A stretch of 64,000 nucleotides of DNA, from assembly GCA_916610825.1 (NCBI GenBank), contig OU744453.1, positions 11,737,826-11,801,825 of the forward strand. Direction: 5' to 3'. Position 1 is the first letter of the stretch. Every line of letters begins with the position of its first letter. Below are positions 35,925 through 48,099 of this stretch, in pieces. Both the position numbers and the translations under genes were made by a program. Source of the stretch: Haliclystus octoradiatus (taxonomy: Eukaryota; Cnidaria; Staurozoa; Stauromedusae; Haliclystidae). The notes below the pieces were generated by a model. The model ran no database searches and was not told where the DNA came from. It worked only from the letters and a program-made list of their open reading frames with translations.

Positions 35925-36034
35925 GTCAGGTCTGCCTTTGTTCTGCCGGCCTTTTAATTATTGCCGCCTGCCACCTCCCACCAACCAAGCACCTAGGCCA
36001 AAACATTGTTGTATTATTAAGATGAATGGTTTAA
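35925..36034 (+). repeat. Split direct repeat B2; right end of the YR retrotransposon
   Basis: Matches 33078-33188 with a few differences. The match stops at GATGAATGGTTTAA, and a SINE body begins five bases later at 36039. Confidence 0.7.
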
Positions 36035-36038
36035 CACC

Positions 36039-36240
36039 AGGGTGGTTTGTTAATTGATTAGTATTTTTTTGAAGCGTTTGTGCATTTTATGGCCGGACCA
36101 GAGTGTCCTGACGCCAACCAATAGTTCTTCAGCCAGGGATTGAACCCAAGACACTGCGGGGCAAGGTCCAAATCCCTAACCACTATACCAAGGCTGCTAT
36201 ACCACTATACCATTAATGTATGTTAGATTGATAAAGGAAA
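36039..36240 (-). mobile_element. tRNA-derived SINE, family 2, second near-identical copy
   Basis: 202 bases almost identical to 26116-26318, including the extra ~45 bases upstream of the tRNA-like head. It lacks the AGCTTACCCGGTTT 3' end present in the copies at 25750 and 26084; the missing end is exactly where the YR retrotransposon abuts. Confidence 0.75.
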
Positions 36241-36304
36241 CCAGCTGTGAGGGAGGATAAAGAGAAAACGCCATATATAAATATTGCCTAAGTTTATAAC
36301 CAAC

Positions 36305-36353
36305 CTGTCACTTTTTCTGTGTATATGCATCAATCGCGGATAGCAGTCCATCG
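36305..36353 (-). CDS. Tentative upstream coding exon, possibly of the GRIP-like gene
   Basis: A 49-bp segment has a good acceptor (TTTGATTTTTCAG) and a donor (CAG|GTTGGT). It is open in one frame only, reading MDCYPRLMHIHRKSDR. Its outgoing phase (2) does not fit the first confirmed GRIP exon (which needs phase 1), so another exon would have to intervene. No homology is claimed. Confidence 0.2.
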
Positions 36354-37061
36354 CTGAAAAATCAAAACAAAGATGTACAGTTAAAGTAAAGAATACACAA
36401 ATCACACAGTACAAAATTATGCTTAATTTAAATCATCTCAACAAGACACTTTGGTTCTGATTGCTCCATCGGAAATTATCCTCCCTTTATTAAATGTAGT
36501 AATGTATTGGAAATTATATCCTTACATTGCTACAGCATGCAATTAGATTGCTTAGAATGTTTTTCAAGAAGACACTACACAAATATAATTACACAATTCT
36601 AAAATTATAAAAATCTATTACATTTTTCATTCATCAAACAAGTAAGATGGATGCTTTGATAAGGTTGCATTATCTCAACATTGTTTAAATGTAGACACCA
36701 AAATCTTGAAATGAAATTGTATTTTGTAAATGTCTGCCTAAAGATATCATGTGTTCATGAACGTGAGCTGTCTAATTCTTCGTAAACCTTTTAACTGATA
36801 GTCGATCCGTAAGCATAAGAGCTTAATTATTGGGGGACATTGACACAGACATATAAAGTCGGACATTTCCTTCCTGACACCTGCATTAGCCGGACACCTG
36901 CCTTAACCAGACACCTCAAGGTATGTATGTAATGTATGCATGTATATAATCTTTATTTAATGAGGATGTATCCAATAAGCAAAGAACTTGTTTCCCTCAG
37001 ATCTCTCAACATAACGAAACATACATAACATACTGAAATTCGCTTTTTTTGAAACATGTTG

Positions 37062-37640
37062 TTACGCACGTTTTGTCATGTTACGTATAATTAACAAGAC
37101 TAAAACAAAATGCATTGCTTTGGGCATAAAACAGGCACACCTTGCTACATCAAATGGTGAAATAGAACGTGTATATTCATTCAAATACCTAGGTTCTGTA
37201 CTTTCACCTTCTTCAGATGATTTAACCCAAAGTAGAGGCCAGGCTTGGGCCACCATTAGAGGTCTACATAAATTCTCGGGGTCAGATGTCAACACTAAAG
37301 TTAAGTTACGACTGTTCAGACACACAATAGAACCTGTTCTATTATATGCATCTGAAACGTGGGTTCTATCAACCACACTAATGACCCGACTTGACTCAGC
37401 TTATGACACCATGCTTTGGTATAGGAATACTTTGGCCCAACTTACTGTCCACTGCTAAACTTAGGAAACTTTCCTCTTTTGCTATTGCTCACCAACATCA
37501 GATGTATTTTTTAGGTCACACGAAAGATCAAAGAGGTATGTCCCTCAACCGCTGCATGACGTCCTTCACTGGAAGCAGAAAGAGATGTTTCGACAGGGCT
37601 ATGGGCAAGTAGTATCTTTTCATAATGTTATTGTGAATTG
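37062..37640 (+). mobile_element. LINE fragment: C-terminal part of reverse transcriptase
   Basis: The frame from 37078 encodes the post-catalytic thumb region of a non-LTR RT: KTKCIALGIK, FKYLGSVLSPSSDD, RGQAWATIRGLHKF, IEPVLLYASETWVLSTTLM. The frame breaks at ~37440, with more in another frame to ~37612. The FKYLG and LLYASETW wording is of the RTE/R2-like type rather than the CR1/L2 LINEs nearby. Confidence 0.65.
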
Positions 37641-38042
37641 TCTTATTTATAAGTTTCTTTGTCATCTATGTCTTGACCGTGATTTGTGGCGTTCGATGTG
37701 TAGCAAATATGTTAGGCGTAAGAGGGACGGTACATTCCTGTAATGTGACTATCTATACTACTACTGTGTTACATTAAGTTGATGCGGTCATACATACACA
37801 CTGCACAATTTATTATGTTTAATAAAATACTCAAATTGAAGTCAGTGTTTATCATATCTTTGGTTTCATCCATCGCAGAAATCTTCAGGTGATCCACGCA
37901 TGCACACATCCAAGATAAATAATTCATCACAAAATGGTCAGTAACAATGATTCATTTATATTATATACACATAAAATATATACACATAGCAAGAAGAATC
38001 AAAGCATAATCATCTATTACGTGGCATCTGAGCAATATGACA

Positions 38043-38402
38043 AGGGAGGATTAGCTCAGATGGCAGAGCAACCGAACTTCAGATCGGATCATATCTGATC
38101 GAATGTGGTTCCAATCCCCCGAAGGTCAACTCAGCCTTGACTTTATCTGAAACATCAAATGAGTACCATCTGAGGATGGTGGATGGAATGGTCCAGAGGG
38201 AATTACATTGTGAGTAGCTGCGGCACATTGTTGCGCATTGAGAATCGAGACCTATCTGCCATGAAATCTGTTGAAATTGATCTGCAGTGTCGCAGCAGAG
38301 ATTAACAAAGAGCGTTTAAAATCATTGCTCTCAGCGAAAAAAGCCACTTTTCTAGAAATAGAGGAGTGGTACGGGTGCCTTCGGTAGGGCGACACCGTCT
38401 AC
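38043..38402 (+). mobile_element. tRNA-derived SINE, family 1
   Basis: It begins with GGGAGGATTAGCTCAGATGG (A box TAGCTCAGATGGCAGAGC) and GTGGTTCCAATCCCCC (B box). The body matches the reverse complement of 15577-15840 and ends at GACACCGTCTACC. Confidence 0.8.
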
Positions 38403-38559
38403 CTTACTTTACTTTGAGCAATATAACCAAATCTTTCTATCACATATACAGTCCTCTCCGTTCCACCAAAAAGCCAACCGTAATACAGGCATAAATCAAA
38501 TCAGTGAATTTGTCTTATGAAACCCTTTCAACGTACAGTCATGAATATATTGCAATTGA

Positions 38560-38940
38560 CATACTGTAATGATAATAATGATTTGTATTGTATTGTATTA
38601 TATCAAAATTATTGTTATCGTCCTCCGTATTACTCAGATGAACAATCTATGGATTTATTCTCTTTGGTTTACACATGCTGTGATGTTCCTTTTTCTTCAA
38701 TCGTATGCCGGAACTTCAACATGCCAGATACAAATTGGACAACAATGTCTTCAAGTAGGAACACAATTTTTAACGATATGTATGGAAAGAGGTTTAGAGC
38801 ACTTGATAAAAGATCCCACTCGTGGTTTACATATATTGGACTTACTTCTTACAAATGATAGCTTATTAGTATATAAATCATCAGTAGGTGAACGTTTTTC
38901 TACAAGTGATCATCAGTATCTAATATACTAACCACTTTAC
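38560..38940 (+). mobile_element. LINE endonuclease fragment, frameshifted
   Basis: Two overlapping frames contain the C-terminal half of an APE-type LINE endonuclease: NFNMPDTNWTT in one, then LIKDPTRGLHILDLLLTNDS and FSTSDHQYL in the other. No reverse transcriptase follows. Confidence 0.65.
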
Positions 38941-39289
38941 CTTTACTTAGGGGATGGGAGGAGCAGGGTCCGACAAAAGTAAGAATCCTAGAATTGTACT
39001 ACAGTATCACACCTTTACATGATATAATATAATATAATAGTAATAGTACCATTACGTCATCCGTCCCTCACATAGAAATCTAGGATATAAGGATATATTC
39101 CAGAAGGTTAGAGAAAATTCAGAAGAAGTTGATACTTTTATGATTGATTGGTCAAACTTCGACAATGAAATTCAGAAGGAAATGTTAAAAAGACTCTAGG
39201 ATTCCAGAAGGATCTTTCAATTCATGATTGAGATTGATATTAGTGAAACAGTTGAACAGATTGTATGAACTATTGTTGGAAAGTTTGCA

Positions 39290-40430
39290 AGCAGGTGGTC
39301 ACCGGCATCAAGAAGTCAGGAATAGCAACAACTGTGTGAGTATGAGCATGTGAATATGCAAGAGATTCTGAGATTAAGATCTCGTGAATATTGATGAATC
39401 GGTGTGGACGCGTCTGACCAGAGAGACAAGTTGATTGATGCTGAGGTCAGAGTTATATGATGATATGCAAATGTTACGTAATGAAATGGTCGAGAGATTT
39501 AAATTCCACTCTGCCACGAGAAAAGAAGGTGAGAAAGTATTAATACTTATGTTGGTAGATTACACCATCTATCAGAACATTGCAAATTTGAAACACACCT
39601 TACTATCCAATTACGAGATAGATTGGTAACATGGATCAGAAATGAGGCAATGCTAAAAAACTTCTGAGTGAGGTATATTAAATGTTAGACAAAGCCATTG
39701 AAATTTGTCAAGCTATCGAACAGGCACATGAAAATATCGCAACCCTAATGCAAGGACATAATCCAGCAAGGATAGAACAGGGACAATCGGGAATTCCCGT
39801 AAACAAAATACAGCCGCAGAGAAGAATAATGAGCCAACAAACCCACAACTGATAAAAATAATAATTGCTACCGATATGGAGATCAACACGATGCTACCAC
39901 ACGTAGATTCCAAAAAGCGATCTGTAATTATTATAAAAATGTTGGTCATATTTCAAGGGCTTGTTTAAAAAAAAAAGAACAACAACAACATAAACTCTCA
40001 GACAGAAAACACAACAGACATTGTTAAAGACAACGATGATTGTGATGATTATGATGAATATTTAGCAATGCATGAGGTAACAGATCAAAAAGTAAAAATA
40101 AAACCTGTCATGGTAACCTTACAAATTGAGGCAATGACACTACAATTAGAGGTAGATACGAGAGCGGGTCGATCAATTATTGGTTATAATGTTTATCATC
40201 AACAATTACAGTCAAAACAATCAGAGAAAATAGATGTACAATTGAGATCATACTCTGGACAAAACATACCAATATTAGGATGTGTAACAGTAGATGCTAT
40301 GTATCGAGATAAAATGTATACAAAAGTACCATTGATAATCGCAGAAGGTAATACTCTTTCTCTTCTTTGTACAGATTGGTTGAATAAAATTCCACACCGT
40401 CCTGACATTCAACATTTCGTATCGAAGAGC
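39290..40430 (+). mobile_element. Ty3/gypsy-type LTR retrotransposon fragment: gag end and protease
   Basis: A CCHC-knuckle-like CNYYKNVGHISRAC (39925-39966; its second cysteine is Y) follows gag-like sequence with stops. A frame from 40068 encodes a retropepsin: LEVDTRAGRSIIG, YSGQNIPILGC and a LLCTDWLNKI ending. The catalytic D-T-G-A has an inserted or substituted R, so the protease is not functional. No RT of this element or LTR was found. The right boundary is uncertain, because the next gene's first exon may overlap. Confidence 0.65.
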
Positions 40431-43400
40431 GATAAAGTTCCTCAGACTTTGTTGAACGCCATCTCTGTCTATGGGAAGAAAGTGAAGTTGAATTGCCAGC
40501 AGGTATGGAAATCAGAAACACTCTTTCCCAATATTTACGCCATTTCAATTGTTCTCTTTCATTTCAACGTTTTATTTCAGGAACATACATGACATTCACA
40601 GATTCGATCACCTGGATCATTCTCCAAAGAGAGGCACATCTAGGCGATCAATCGTTAGAGCGTTTACCTTTGTTTCTTCCCATGGTACATAGTACAACAA
40701 TGGCAGCTGGTCATGCACCACTTCCTGTACCAAAGGTTAGATACATTACCATTCATTTTGTATCATGCAAAGAACCATCTGCATTGCTCACAAACAAGCC
40801 TCATAAATCACTGCTTCCACATATTGCAATAGCAATTCATATGTCCATTGAAATTGCGCTGAACATGTCCAAATTCACATTACAGGCTGAATGTCAACAA
40901 CCACCTCAACAAAACAGCGATGACGATCAACCTCCATCGCAAAGACCACAAGGCAGCATTGGTTTCACACTTACCCATCTTGCAGCTCACAGCTTCACAG
41001 AGCGAAATAGGCGTTGTACTGCTTGGGTACAAGAAAACAACAACCAACTGAAATTTCGTATCAGGACCCTAATCGACACTGCAAAATTATGAATAAAAAA
41101 ACAAAAACAATTCAGCACAAATTTAAAAAAAAAATCCTAACTGTCGATGAATTGGCAAGATCTACCTTCATGATTCATATAGCTGTGACTGCACCACTAC
41201 TGCTACTTCAACCCTTGTCACAACTTTTCTGAGTGATGTTCTTAGATCATCCATCACCATAACAGTAGCAAATGATGACACTTACTGGTATGACATTCCA
41301 GACATACAAAACGACGCAAACGAATTCATCACTTTCGACAGGTAACTTAATTCACATAATAACAACTTGTCAAGAATTACCCGCAATTACATGTTCTACA
41401 ACTTTCACAAATTGCTGAATCGCTCACATTTGAACAAATAACGTAACATCTTTCACAATCCTTTTCACATAACATTTTCAATTCCAAAAGCAATTTCCCA
41501 TTGCATAAAATATATCAAAATTTCATTTCCTTGCTAGGTATGACCTCCATTGGGCTTCAAACGTCACCCTTATATCTAATGGATCTGGGTATGACAGCAG
41601 CATATTGTTCTGATGGCCCGATCTGCCACTGCAACAGGTTAATGATCTTCGGATTTCATTAACAAATAGCATTGGTTTCTACATATTACAGAAAGATGAA
41701 ATCAACGCTTTTTAACAACTCTCAAACTGTTGTGGTGGTCAATGCAAAGTCAAATGCATTTGAGATGAGACTACATTGCACATGAGCCATCGGTTGATTT
41801 GAACCTAGATAATCTAGGTCCTTCGATTGCTTTGGGTTCAGTTGCGATGTCAAACAAAATCCTCCAACCAAGTGAGGTATTCTGTCTACAGGAAGTTCTC
41901 TTTATGACCCTTTAGGAATGGCAAGTCCTTTCACCTTCAAGGCGAAGTGCCTGTTGCAGGATCTGTGGCGAAATAACTACAGTTGGGACACTGAATTAGA
42001 AGGATCTCGTCTAATGACTTGGGAAAAATGACTTCAGGATTTAATTAAGCTAGAAAAGGTAGAATTGCCTAGAAATATTCTACCTTTGCCAATTGATACT
42101 TACTCAAGGATTGAATTGCATGCATTTTCAGACGCGTTATTTTACAATTGGGGTACGGGTCAGTTATTTATTTGAGACTTGTCAGTGACTCTATCAATTG
42201 CTCTTTTGTGATAGGAAAAAGTTGATTGGCACCTCTAAAGGAGACCAGCATTCCGAGATTAGAATTGCAGGCAGCTTTGACATCAGTTAGACTATGTACA
42301 AAGATATGTGAAGATTTAAGGTTGACTAAGTCAAATTCTACATTTTTGGGCCGATTCAACAACGGTACTTAGTTATATCGAAAATGAGAGTAAATTTTAA
42401 GGTTTATGTTGCCAATAGGGTAGGTGAGATCCGTGAAGCAACAACCGTTAGTCAGTTGAGGTATGTGGATTTTGCCAGAAATTCTGCTGATGATATCTCC
42501 TGTGGTTTGTCCCCTAAAGAACTTTGTTCAAAGGTTAGATGGTTTGCAGGCCCTGATTTCCTACGTAAGGATGAATCAGAATGGCCAAAGGATCCTCGTA
42601 AAACAAACTCTTTGGTAAATGATCCTGAGGTCAAAGAGGATACAAATGTTTGTTATTCGACTGGGCAAACCAATGAAATATGTTTTGAAGATAAGTTGTT
42701 TGATCGATATTCTGCCTGGGATAAAATGCAAAGATCCGTTTTCTTAGGTATAAGGAATATCTCAGATACAAAGTAAGATTCAAGGATGCTAGCATAAAAC
42801 CTGTATTTCCTAGCAAAGGTTATCTCAAGGTATCAGAACTCAGAACAGCAGAAGCAGTAATAATCAAACTTGTTCAATGTAGATAATTTAGCAAAGAAAT
42901 TTTCAAATTAAAAAACGGAAAGTCCCTGCCATCAAATAGCCCCTTCTTGAAACTTAACCCATTTTTAGATGATGGAATTCTCAGGGTTGGTGGCAGATCA
43001 AATCAAATACAAGTTGCATTTTCTTTCAAACACCCTGTGATTCTTCCAAAATCTCACCCTGACTCAAATTTATTGACAAAACATTGTCATTTTTCGATGG
43101 ATCATGTTGGTCAACGATTGACACTGTCTTTGCTCCGTACAAAATACTGGATAATAAATGCTAGGAGTTCTGTACGGAAGTTGGTTAGAAATTGTATGAT
43201 ATGTATGTGACATGAGAGAAAGGTTAAATCGAGAACGTTAGCTTTCAAACTTCACTTTTTCCATTGCGGTGTAGATTATTTTGGGCCTTTCAAAGTTTAA
43301 CGTACACGTGGAACAGAGAAAACGTACGGCTGCATTTTTTCTTGCTTCAATACATTGGGGCTGTGCATTTAGAGTTAGCAAGTAGTTTAGAAGCAGATTC

Positions 43401-43470
43401 TTTTATCAATGCTCTTCGAAGGTTTGCGGCAAGACGAGGTACGCCTGGTGTTATGCACAGTGATAATGGC

Positions 43471-45231
43471 GGATCTGAAGCAATTTCAATACCATCTTTT
43501 GTCTTTCAAGAAATCTCTAAAACTGATGTGTCATCGATCATCATGTCATTGAATGGAAAGAAGTCTCCTGGAAATGATGGCATCCCAAACTGGTATATTC
43601 AATTTAGTATTTCTTTCCTTGTAGATCCTCTTACTTTACTGCTAAACGAGTGCATAAAAAAGAACATTTTCCCCAGTCATTGGAAGGACGGGCTTGTATC
43701 TGCCATACATAAACAAGGTGATGAATTATGCAAGAAAAATTATCGTCCTATAACTTTACTGGTAGTGCTGTCCAAGATCTTCGAAAAGCTGCTGAATAAA
43801 CAAATCTGTATCCACATGATGTCGAACAACTTATGGTCAAAAACACTGTCCGGCTACATAAAACATCATTCGTGCGAGACAGCACTGTTCAAAGCGACAG
43901 AGGATTGGCGTAGATCAGCTGACAGTGGAGAATGCGTTGCTGTTGTTGCTATGGATCTTAGCAAGGCATTCGACTCCGTTCATCATGAGATTCTTCTGAG
44001 AAAATTACAAACTTATGGTTTTTCAATGTCTGCAACTCAGTTGATGAAAGACTACTTAACTAACAGAAGACAGCGAGTAAAGATAGATGGAAAATTTTCA
44101 TCTTGGAGCACTCTTTCATCAGGTGTTCCTCAAGGAAGCATTCTTGGCCCTACTTTCTTCAACATCTTTGTTAATGATCTTATTCAAAGTCTGACGTTTT
44201 CAAACATTATGCAATATGCCGATGACACAACCTTGTATTACCAACATCATGACGTCGACCTTGTCAAATTACATCTTGAAAAAGACTTGGAGTCTGCTTG
44301 TACCTGGTTTGACATGAACATCCTAACACTGAATGATAACAAGACACACTGTATGGCAATAGGCAATTGTAATAAGCTACCAAACTTAACAATGAGAAGC
44401 AAGCATTTGCCATTCGAAAAAGAAATGAGACTCCTTGGCATCACAATCGACAAAGAATTAACATTCAAGTCTTTCGTCGCTCAAATATGTAAAACTGTCT
44501 TTACAAAATCATCAACTCTATCAAAACTAAAGAACTTTATTCCATTGAAAACTAGAACAATGATTTATAAATCGCTTATCATGCCGCACTTTGACTACTG
44601 TGGTACTCTCCTTGCCACACTAAATAAAGGACTGCAGAAAAGAATGGACAAATGCCTGAAATCATCAACACGACAAGTCATTGGGAAAAAGATGTGACAG
44701 ACGCAAACCTTCAATCATTACGCCAACGAAATATTACCTCGTTAACGAAATTACGCCAAAATGTTATCAATGGCACAGCTCCCATTACGATTCAGCAGCT
44801 GCATAAAAAGACCGAAGGCAATACAAGATCAGCGTCAAGAGGGGAGATGAAAGTACCCAATTTTAAGAAAAAGATTGGAAAATTGTCAGCATGTCGTCTT
44901 ACAGTATATTTACACAACCATCTAGTGAAGAATTTCCCACTTGTTGATAATTTAAGTGAAATTGACTTGTTAAGTGTCACTGAAAGGGTTTTATTTGAGT
45001 AAAGACATATTGACCATGAAAGTATATATATATATATAAATTGTATATACTGTATAAACTATTTTAATTTATTTTGATACTTTTTATTACTTAATTAATC
45101 AATTGCTATTTATATTTACCATATCTCGTTATTCTATAAAACATGCCCTAGAAGGCAACTATACTATCTCTGATAGTGTAGTTGAATGCGAGAATTTTAT
45201 TTAAATAAAGTTTATCATCATCATCATCATC
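43471..45231 (+). mobile_element. CR1/L2-like LINE, 5'-truncated, inserted in the BEL/Pao integrase
   Basis: RT ORF in frame from ~43480 to 44697: KKSPGNDGIPNWYIQ, NYRPITLLVVLSKIFEKL, AMDLSKAFDSVHHEILL, SSGVPQGSILGPTFFNIFVN, and catalytic YADDTTL. After a stop at 44697 the last ~100 codons are in another frame to 45002. The 3' end finishes in (ATC)n just before a repeat of ATGGC (43466-43470 and 45232-45236), the probable target duplication. The endonuclease domain is lost by truncation. Confidence 0.85.
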
Positions 45232-45896
45232 ATGGCACTAATTTTAAAGGTGCTGACAGAGAGATGGAGTCAATGGATCAGAATAAAATTTCAAAATTTT
45301 TATTGTACAAAGCATGTGAATGGGATTTTAATACCCCAACTGCTAGCCGTCACAGTGGTATTTTGGAAAGGATGATTAGATCAGTCAGACAAATCACGAG
45401 AAAGGTTATAGGTAGCAGTCTATTTACTGACAAGACACTGCTTACAGTACTAGTCGAAATAGAATCACTGTTAAATAGCAGGCCTTTAACCCATTTGAAT
45501 GATGACCCAATGGGAATAGAAAAATTGACTCCTAACCATCTGTTAATGCAAGGTCAAGGACCTCCATCACCTATTACTACTTCGGATAATTTGAAATCCA
45601 ATTGTTGCAAAAGATGGCAGCATGTTCAATTGCTTGTGAATCAATTTTGGAAAAGATTTGTTAAAGAGTACCTCCCTCTTTTGCAAGAGAGGAACAAATG
45701 GAATAAAAAATTAAACAATTTTGCAGTAAATGGTTTAGTATTGGTTGTAGATGAGTCAGCACCTAGATGTCAGTGGCCTCTAGGTAGAATTGTTAAAACC
45801 TATCCTGGTCGTGATGGCTATGTGAGAACGGTCAAGGTAAGACATCAGTCTTCATTGTTAACCAAACCGATTACAAAATTGTGTAGTTTGGAATAA
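45232..45896 (+). mobile_element. BEL/Pao integrase, C-terminal part
   Basis: Open frame after the LINE: TNFKGADREM, WDFNTPTASRHSGILERMIR, EIESLLNSRPLTHL, LTPNHLLMQG, and a basic C-terminal domain (LVLVVDESAPRCQWPLGRIV), the typical BEL/Pao integrase tail. It ends at 45896. Confidence 0.8.
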
Positions 45897-46254
45897 GTAT
45901 GAGTAAAGTAGTGGAATTAAAAAAAAAAAAAAATTGTTGTTGTTGTTGTTGTTGTTATTGTAAAATTAATAAAGTGATAAAATGAATACTAAATTACTTG
46001 TACGTAATTTGAAGTTAATTTGGACATTTGTTATGTGAAGTACCGGTAATATAATTTAGATATTAATTTTTGAAGTGAAATTTATCGGATTGGATATTTC
46101 TGTGTATTAGATTTATGTGTATAAAAGTACAACGAACATGTCTAATGTTTAATTTAATTATGCTTGATGATATATTACGATTACATTATTACGGTACATT
46201 CGTTGATTGATTATTACATCGTTATGAGAACTCTAGTGTTCTCATAGGGGCCGG

Positions 46255-46443
46255 TGTGTTACCGATATTGTAACAGAAATAATTGTCACGTGACAACGCC
46301 CTTTTTGTATTTAGTATTGAAAATATTTTGTAAAATTTAATTGTACAGTGCCTCCGTTGTGTTAGGAGTGTATATGTATTGGTTGGTTTCAGTGATTGTG
46401 GATTAATAAACTAAGGTAAATATTTGTTACTTTATCTGTTGCC
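46255..46443 (+). repeat. Candidate 3' LTR of the BEL/Pao element
   Basis: A G-rich GGGGCCGG tract (polypurine-like) precedes TGTGTTACCGATATTGTAAC. The segment ends before GAGATG at 46444. AATAAA is present at ~46404. There is no second copy in the window to confirm it. Confidence 0.45.
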
Positions 46444-48099
46444 GAGATGTTATCTGTCCTTGATTATATTCTCAAAAGAATTCACGTGTGCGATGCACCT
46501 TTTGGAGGAAAGTACTTGATTGCTACAGGTGATCCTCACCAGCTAGCACCATGTGAGGGTCATTTGATATGGCTAGGTGCACAGACCTTATTTTACTTTA
46601 GTAGTATTGTTCTTTCTCACCAAGTCCGTGCTGCTAATGATCCGCAGTTAAGGGAGATCAATGAATTCCTTCGAAAAAAGAATGCACGTCACTAGAAATT
46701 CAAGAGGCCATACTGATCATTGCTGCAAAGTGTAATTTTGAAACAGAATGGAAAGATGCTCCAGAAGGTAATTTTCAGTAACTTTTTTTCCACACTAGTC
46801 AAAATATCATGAACAACTTTTCATTCTCTTTCAGGTGCATTGTGTATTGTGTCTACGCGGAAAGCAGAACAAGAGATTGGATGTAATTACATGAGTGTGA
46901 AGCAGCAACTTCATCGACGCAAAAACGTGTAACTGATCAATTCAATCGTGAACTCTTGGAGCCTCCCTCAATCTTCTTATAGGAAGGTCAGTTTCCACAT
47001 TCCATTTAGAAAACGAATTTCTTATAGCACAGTCAAATGAACATCGTCATTAAATTTCAATTTATCAGGTGCCTGTATACGGATGACATCCAACCAAACA
47101 TTCAAAAACACCACTATTTACAGCCAAGGTCAATTGGCGATAATTCATTCTTGGGATATCATCAACGGAATTGTAAAACTCAACCTTCTCCCGCCTGGTG
47201 CAAGAACACGTTTCGGAAATCTCATCGATGTGCAGCCACGTCATTTACCTCTCGCCTCTGTTGGATTGCATGGTTCCAGGACAGAAGATTAACACTACCA
47301 ATGGCGTAAGTAGCTTACTGTGTCACACTTTCCTGGCCACACTTTAAACTTCCACACACAAGGCGTCAACTCGTACTGTTCATTTTCTTTTCAAGACCTT
47401 TCGAGTCCAGCACAATACATAGAGTCATTGGCCAGACACTAACAAAAATTGCAGCCAAAATATCCCTGGAAGATAAAAACTATTCTATATGGAAGAAAGA
47501 GCAACTGCTGGTTTTGATTTCTCGTGTCCATTGCTTTGATGATATCACATTCGTGGGAAGCAAACGAGACACATTGAAGACATTTGCAAAGGTATGACCA
47601 ACAACCTCTCAATCAAATTCCAACTACGCCATCTCCAGTACATTCATTTCATTTTCATTCCAGTTATTTAAAGGCTATGCGAATCAAGTCGCAACATCTC
47701 GACCGTGCGGAGCACTTGATGAAGATGTTGCAGCAGCGCAATTGTCCGTCGTTCATCCAGCAGCCTGCGGACATTTTGCTAAATCAAAGCTGTGGCGTGT
47801 ACGTCCTGAGGAGCAGACAGCATCCATCTGTCTTGTATGTCGATAATGCTCCAATTGTCAAAAACAGGTACACACACTACTGTCATTCACGCACACAACA
47901 CCACTCTACAATCCCATTCATGTTGCACTAACAAAAACGGCAACAACACTAGAATACATATTTCAAGCAGCCTATTGCACAAAACTTCATCTCTTGCATG
48001 TTCATCATCATTCTTGTCTCTTTTACAGCTGACCAATCTCACTCCGTCATAGCATTCACACGACTTCTTTTTCCGTTGCAGGGTGTCACCAACCAATGT

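Larger units (their letters stand above)
41768..46443 (+). mobile_element. BEL/Pao LTR retrotransposon, 5'-incomplete, carrying a LINE
   Basis: Flanked by GAGATG on both sides (41762-41767 and 46444-46449). Pieces in order, in several frames: end of RT/start of RNase H (SSLYDPLGMASPFTFKAKCL around 41897), AP-like/RNase H (RLELQAALTSVRL), then FKVYVANRVGEIREATT and NSADDISCGLSP at 42384-42600. The integrase H2C2 finger (ILRVGGRSNQ, HVGQRLTLSLLRTKYWI) is at 42947-43210, and the integrase core (AVHLELASSLEADSFINALR, MHSDNG) runs to 43470. A LINE interrupts; the core resumes at 45237 (TNFKGADREM, ERMIRSVRQ). A candidate 3' LTR is at ~46255-46443. No 5' LTR, gag or catalytic RT. Confidence 0.75.
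40430..47880 (+). pseudogene. Multi-exon mobile-type gene, helicase (PIF1-like) plus GIY-YIG, interrupted by a BEL/Pao element
   Basis: Plus-strand exon-like blocks with GT/AG signals lie on both sides of a BEL/Pao insertion. Left: ~40430-40501, 40581-40735, ~40889 to 41341, ~41528 to 41631, 41692-41767. Right: 46450-46770, 46834 onward, 47070-47306, 47397-47592, 47665-47869. Right-hand blocks encode SF1 helicase motifs (PFGGKYLIATGDPHQLAPCEG, then LISRVHCFDDITFVG) followed by CGVYVLRSRQHPSVLYVDNA, the start of a GIY-YIG-type nuclease. Several stops and frame changes break it. The Walker A motif is not visible, and the expected acidic Walker B pair is not seen (NAKSN). Helicase/GIY-YIG fusions are known in animal mobile elements; the superfamily is not resolved. 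Confidence 0.55.

Noticed and set aside
38043-38130. tRNA gene
   Set aside because: A and B boxes are present, but the cloverleaf does not close properly and the sequence continues into a SINE body shared with another locus.
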